Assembly (NCBI GenBank): GCA_018401115.1
Contig: JAGYKX010000005.1
Coordinates: forward strand, 806,001 to 870,000
Reading direction: 5' to 3'
Length of the DNA: 64,000 bases
From: Flavobacteriaceae bacterium
GTDB lineage: Bacteria > Bacteroidota > Bacteroidia > Flavobacteriales > Flavobacteriaceae
The notes beneath the pieces were generated by a model that saw nothing but the letters and a program-made list of their open reading frames with translations, was not told the DNA's origin and made no database searches. Shown piece after piece: positions 60,200 through 64,000 of this stretch; position 1 is the stretch's first letter, and each line of letters opens with the position of its first letter. A program made the position numbers and the translations under genes.

Positions 60200-61215
60200 T
60201 GAATGTTTCTAAAGACATATCCATTAAATCACACAATAGCTTTGGCATAGATGTCAATGCAGCTTACTTTTCAGAGAGTTACTATTTAGAAGATTTAAAA
60301 AACCTTCTAACAAATCGTTGCCATTCTAATGTATTTATTATTAGTGGAGGCAGTAACCTTTTGCTCACCAAGGATATAGATGCCCATGTGATTAAAATAT
60401 GTCACAAAGGAATAAAACTAGTTACTGAAACAGAAAAGGAGGTTATAATAGATGTCGCAGCTGGAGAAAATTGGCACGATTTAGTCCTATGGTGTTTAGA
60501 TCATCATTACGGAGGTATTGAAAACTTATCCCTGATACCTGGTTGTGTAGGTAGCGCTCCAATACAAAATATTGGAGCCTATGGTGTTGAGTTAAAAGAT
60601 GTTTTTGTGTCCTGTGAGGTGCTGGAAATAGAAACGCTTAAAACATTTACCCTCTCAGCACAGGCCTGCGAGTTTGGTTACAGAACGTCTGTTTTCAAAA
60701 CAACCGCCAAAGGAAAATACGTTATTTGTGCTATTAGGATTCGCCTTTCTAAACAGCCACATATGTTACAGACCAAATACGGAGATATTCAAAGGGTCTT
60801 AAAAGAAAATAATACAGATAAAAATCCCAGTATAAAAGATGTCTCAGAGGCTGTTATAAGTATTCGAAAATCAAAATTACCCGATCCAAAAACATTAGGA
60901 AATAGTGGTAGTTTTTTTAAAAACCCAACGGTTGACAGTGATTTTTTTGATGCTTTTCATGCTAAATGGCCAAAGGCGCCATTTTACAAGATCACAGAGA
61001 ATCAATACAAGATTCCTGCTGGCTGGCTCATAGAGCAGTCTGGATTAAAGGGATACAGAGAAAATGATGCTGGAATTCACGAAAAACAAGCTTTAGTAAT
61101 TGTTAACTACGGGAATGCTAGTGGAAAACAACTTTTAGCTATGGCACAAAAAGTCATTCAAACAGTCAAAGAAAAATTTGCCATAGACTTAGAGCCTGAG
61201 GTAAATATCATTTAG
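60199..61215 (+). CDS. murB: UDP-N-acetylmuramate dehydrogenase
   Basis: HNSFGIDV, ISGGSNLLL, IPGCVGSAPIQNIGAYG, GNSGSFFKNP. Confidence 0.97.
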   Translation: MNVSKDISIKSHNSFGIDVNAAYFSESYYLEDLKNLLTNRCHSNVFIISGGSNLLLTKDIDAHVIKICHKGIKLVTETEKEVIIDVAAGENWHDLVLWCLDHHYGGIENLSLIPGCVGSAPIQNIGAYGVELKDVFVSCEVLEIETLKTFTLSAQACEFGYRTSVFKTTAKGKYVICAIRIRLSKQPHMLQTKYGDIQRVLKENNTDKNPSIKDVSEAVISIRKSKLPDPKTLGNSGSFFKNPTVDSDFFDAFHAKWPKAPFYKITENQYKIPAGWLIEQSGLKGYRENDAGIHEKQALVIVNYGNASGKQLLAMAQKVIQTVKEKFAIDLEPEVNII

Positions 61216-61221
61216 CCAACA

Positions 61222-61752
61222 TTGATGGGTATAGACACGATAATTGTTGGACTCTTAAAAGCTAAGGATGAAAAAGCCCTCAGTTTACTTTATGACAACT
61301 ATTCAGAGGTGCTTTACGGTGTTTGTTTTCAAATATTAAAAGACACCTCAGCTGCAGAAGACGCCCTTCAAGAAAGTTTTATAAAAATATGGAAAAACAG
61401 CCATACTTACGATCAAAAAAAAGCTAAATTATTTACCTGGATTTTAAGAATTACACGCAATACTGCTATTGATTTATACCGAAAGTCAAATAAAACAAAA
61501 CCCTTAGAAGTCCAAATAGGCATAAGCACCGTAAATATTAAAGACCAAGGATTTGAAAGTGACCACCTAGATGTTCAAAATCATATAGATCGATTAGCAC
61601 AAAAAAATAAAGCGGTACTAGAAGCTATTTTCTTTTTTGGTATGACGCAAAGAGAAGTGGCTGATTATTTAGGTATTCCTTTGGGTACAGTAAAATCTAG
61701 GCTTAGAATTGGATTAAAAGAACTGGGGAATGTATATCAGTTTAAGCTATAA
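61222..61752 (+). CDS. RNA polymerase sigma factor (ECF-type)
   Basis: ALSLLYDNYSEVLYGVCFQILKDTSAAEDALQESFIKIW; region 4 TQREVADYLGIPLGTVKSRLRIG. Confidence 0.94.
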   Translation: MMGIDTIIVGLLKAKDEKALSLLYDNYSEVLYGVCFQILKDTSAAEDALQESFIKIWKNSHTYDQKKAKLFTWILRITRNTAIDLYRKSNKTKPLEVQIGISTVNIKDQGFESDHLDVQNHIDRLAQKNKAVLEAIFFFGMTQREVADYLGIPLGTVKSRLRIGLKELGNVYQFKL

Positions 61753-61755
61753 AAA

Positions 61756-62505
61756 ATGGAAGAAAATACAGCAGCTATAATCGCATCTGGTGATCTTGAA
61801 TTATATGTATCTGGAAGTCTGGATCCTCAAGAGGCCCTTCGCATTGAAAGCCTCATTGAAAATAATCCTCATTTAAAAGCACACCTGGACGTATTAGAAA
61901 ACAATCTTTTAGAATTTACTGTGCAATACAAAAAAACACCTGTAAAATCCTTAAAAGCCAATATTGAAAGACAGGTGAAAAGAATAGAGCGGTTGGCTAA
62001 ATTTTCATGGGCTTCCATTGTTTTAGCTGTCGTAGTTTTTTTAATGACTTCACTTTATGTGTTTAAAGAGACCAAAAGGATGCGAACCCAGCAGTCTATT
62101 GTGAATGATCAGATTAAAGAACTCACTACAGATTTTGACCAAAAACTAGAAGACCTAAGGAATCAGTTTATAGTACTTCAAAGCCCACAAACCGAGAAAA
62201 AAGAGCATGAATCTCAATACAATGAGGTCTCCTTTAATTTTTCTTCTTATCTCAATAAAGAGAAGAGATTAGGATTCTTACAATTCGACAACTTACCCAA
62301 ACTGCCAGAAAACATGTGTTTCCAAATATGGGTAAGTCGCAATGGAGTTAAAGAAAACATTGGAATCCTCTCTAAAATTGACAAACAACAATTAATTCAA
62401 ATTCCTTTTAAAGAAAAGGGTACAATACATATCACTATTGAGGAAAAACCCGGGAATCCAAACCCTGACCCTAAAGCATCCATAGCCAATATAACTATTG
62501 GATAA
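61756..62505 (+). CDS. Anti-sigma factor (RskA/anti-sigma K-like)
   Basis: ELYVSGSLDPQEALRIESLIENNP; one TM; C-terminal FQIWVSRNGVKENIGIL. Confidence 0.85.
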   Translation: MEENTAAIIASGDLELYVSGSLDPQEALRIESLIENNPHLKAHLDVLENNLLEFTVQYKKTPVKSLKANIERQVKRIERLAKFSWASIVLAVVVFLMTSLYVFKETKRMRTQQSIVNDQIKELTTDFDQKLEDLRNQFIVLQSPQTEKKEHESQYNEVSFNFSSYLNKEKRLGFLQFDNLPKLPENMCFQIWVSRNGVKENIGILSKIDKQQLIQIPFKEKGTIHITIEEKPGNPNPDPKASIANITIG

Positions 62506-62528
62506 GTGTGTTGCAATAGCATATTTTG

Positions 62529-62536
62529 TACCTTTG
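62529..62536 (+). promoter_or_regulatory. Candidate -7 element TACCTTTG
   Basis: TAnnTTTG match 15 nt upstream of the 62552 ORF. Confidence 0.4.
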
Positions 62537-62551
62537 TAAAAAAGATAAAAA

Positions 62552-62752
62552 ATGAAGTTAGTTTTCATTACAATTGGACTTTTAGGATTAGGTTTCGCTG
62601 GTATTGCCATAAAAATTTGGGCCAAAAAAGACGGTGCTTTCTCAGGAACATGTGCCAGTCAAAGTCCTTTTTTAAATAAAGAAGGGGAGGCCTGTGGGAT
62701 GTGTGGAAAACTTCCCTCTGAACAGGAATGTAGAAATGAAATAGTCCAATAA
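62552..62752 (+). CDS. Small membrane protein with four-cysteine C-terminus (CX13CX2CX8C)
   Basis: 66 aa; one TM then GTCASQSPFLNKEGEACGMCGKLPSEQEC. Confidence 0.75.
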   Translation: MKLVFITIGLLGLGFAGIAIKIWAKKDGAFSGTCASQSPFLNKEGEACGMCGKLPSEQECRNEIVQ

Positions 62753-62760
62753 AAAAACCA

Positions 62761-63336
62761 TTGATTTTAGCCCCCGAAAACATATCAAAAACCATTCAAA
62801 ATGCTAAATCCGGACAACAACTGGCTTTTAGTAATCTCTTGGATACATTTTGGAATGATGTGTACAGCTTTCAACTCCTTAGAACAAAAAACGAGTTAGA
62901 GGCAGAAGACATTACAATTGAAACTTTTTCTAAAGCTTTTGATAAAATTAATAGCTATAAAGAGGAGTTTGTGTTTAAAACCTGGCTCATCACTATTTCA
63001 AAGAACCTCCACATAGATCTCTTGAGAAAACAGAAAAGGAGCCCTGAAAACAATATTTTCTCTTATCAAAATACCACAGGAGAATCGGAGGTTTTAGACA
63101 GTACTCCAAGTGCTGAAGATCAATTGATACAACAACAAAATTTAGCAGATTTACTCACAGAAATAAAAAAGCTAAAACCCGCTTATCAAAAAGTAATTAA
63201 CCTGCGATATTTTAATGAAATGAGTTATGCTGAAATGGCATTAGAATTAGGTGAACCCGTAAATAACATTAAAGTAAAAGCACTTAGGGCAAGAAAATTA
63301 TTGTCCGAATTGATTAGGAACAAGCCTTTGATTTAG
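62761..63336 (+). CDS. RNA polymerase sigma factor (ECF-type), TTG start
   Basis: FSNLLDTFWNDVYSFQLLRTKNELEAEDITIETFSKAF; YQKVINLRYFNEMSYAEMALELG. Confidence 0.88.
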   Translation: MILAPENISKTIQNAKSGQQLAFSNLLDTFWNDVYSFQLLRTKNELEAEDITIETFSKAFDKINSYKEEFVFKTWLITISKNLHIDLLRKQKRSPENNIFSYQNTTGESEVLDSTPSAEDQLIQQQNLADLLTEIKKLKPAYQKVINLRYFNEMSYAEMALELGEPVNNIKVKALRARKLLSELIRNKPLI

Positions 63337-63377
63337 GGTTTTTATCCCCATTGTTTATTATATTTGCTTAAAAAAAT

Positions 63378-64000
63378 ATGGCTACCGATACAATAACACC
63401 CACCAAAGACAAGCCTAAGGCAGGAAAGCCAAAATGGTTAAGGGTTAAACTCCCCACCGGTCAGAAATACACCCAACTTAGAAGTTTGGTTGATAAATAT
63501 GATTTACATACCATTTGTACTTCCGGAAGCTGCCCAAATATGGGTGAATGTTGGGGAGAAGGTACGGCAACATTTATGATCTTAGGAAATATTTGTACCA
63601 GGTCTTGCGGATTTTGCGGTGTTAAAACGGGGAGACCTGAAACAGTAGATTGGGAAGAACCTGAGAAAGTGGCACGTTCTATTCAAATAATGGGTATAAA
63701 ACACGCTGTAATTACTTCCGTAGACAGAGATGACCTTCAAGATATGGGGTCTATTATATGGGAAGAAACAGTGGGCGCTATTCGCAGGTTAAATCCAACA
63801 ACGACTTTGGAAACACTTATTCCTGATTTTCAAGGAATCACAAGACACTTAGACAGAATTGTCAGGGCTAATCCTGAGGTGGTTTCTCACAATATGGAAA
63901 CCGTTAAAAGACTTACGAGAGCCGTAAGAATTCAAGCCAAATACGAGAAGAGTTTGGAGGTACTAGCCTATCTTAAAAAAGCTGGGATTAACAGAACTAA
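63378..64000 (+). CDS. lipA: Lipoyl synthase, truncated by the window end
   Basis: MATDTITPTKDKPKAGKPKWLRVKLPTG...CTSGSCPNMGECWGEGTATFMILGNICTRSCGFCGVKTGRP; absent from ORF track because it runs off the window. Confidence 0.96.
   Translation, partial: MATDTITPTKDKPKAGKPKWLRVKLPTGQKYTQLRSLVDKYDLHTICTSGSCPNMGECWGEGTATFMILGNICTRSCGFCGVKTGRPETVDWEEPEKVARSIQIMGIKHAVITSVDRDDLQDMGSIIWEETVGAIRRLNPTTTLETLIPDFQGITRHLDRIVRANPEVVSHNMETVKRLTRAVRIQAKYEKSLEVLAYLKKAGINRT

Overview
This is an ordinary chromosomal core region of an AT-rich Bacteroidota genome (Flavobacteriia-like). I judge this from TAnnTTTG-type promoters, a PorP/SprF protein, and the general absence of Shine-Dalgarno sequences. I found no prophage, transposon or CRISPR array. 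The main blocks are: (i) the minus-strand block tRNA-Thr/Tyr/Gly/Thr, tuf, tRNA-Trp, secE, nusG, rplK, rplA, rplJ, rplL, rpoB, rpoC, DUF3467; (ii) a complete trpEGDCFBA operon; (iii) an rsfS, ftsH, LUD, cdsA, psd, ACBP cluster; (iv) two ECF-type sigma factors just before a truncated lipA. The most interesting signals are mostly not gene calls. First, there is an unannotated 18-codon Trp leader peptide (MIQNNSNNWWWNNLQQTL) with a 12-bp terminator and a matching antiterminator ahead of trpE. Second, rpsU (bS21) has an 11-nt sequence that looks fully complementary to the anti-SD end of 16S rRNA, in a genome where SDs are otherwise scarce. Third, a K+ channel/TrkA-N gene is split by a -1 frameshift at an A7 run. 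Fourth, there is a decayed, internally deleted PorP/SprF remnant at the left end. Fifth, a promoter for the tRNA-tuf operon lies inside the left arm of an upstream terminator. No computation was run; everything was read by eye.
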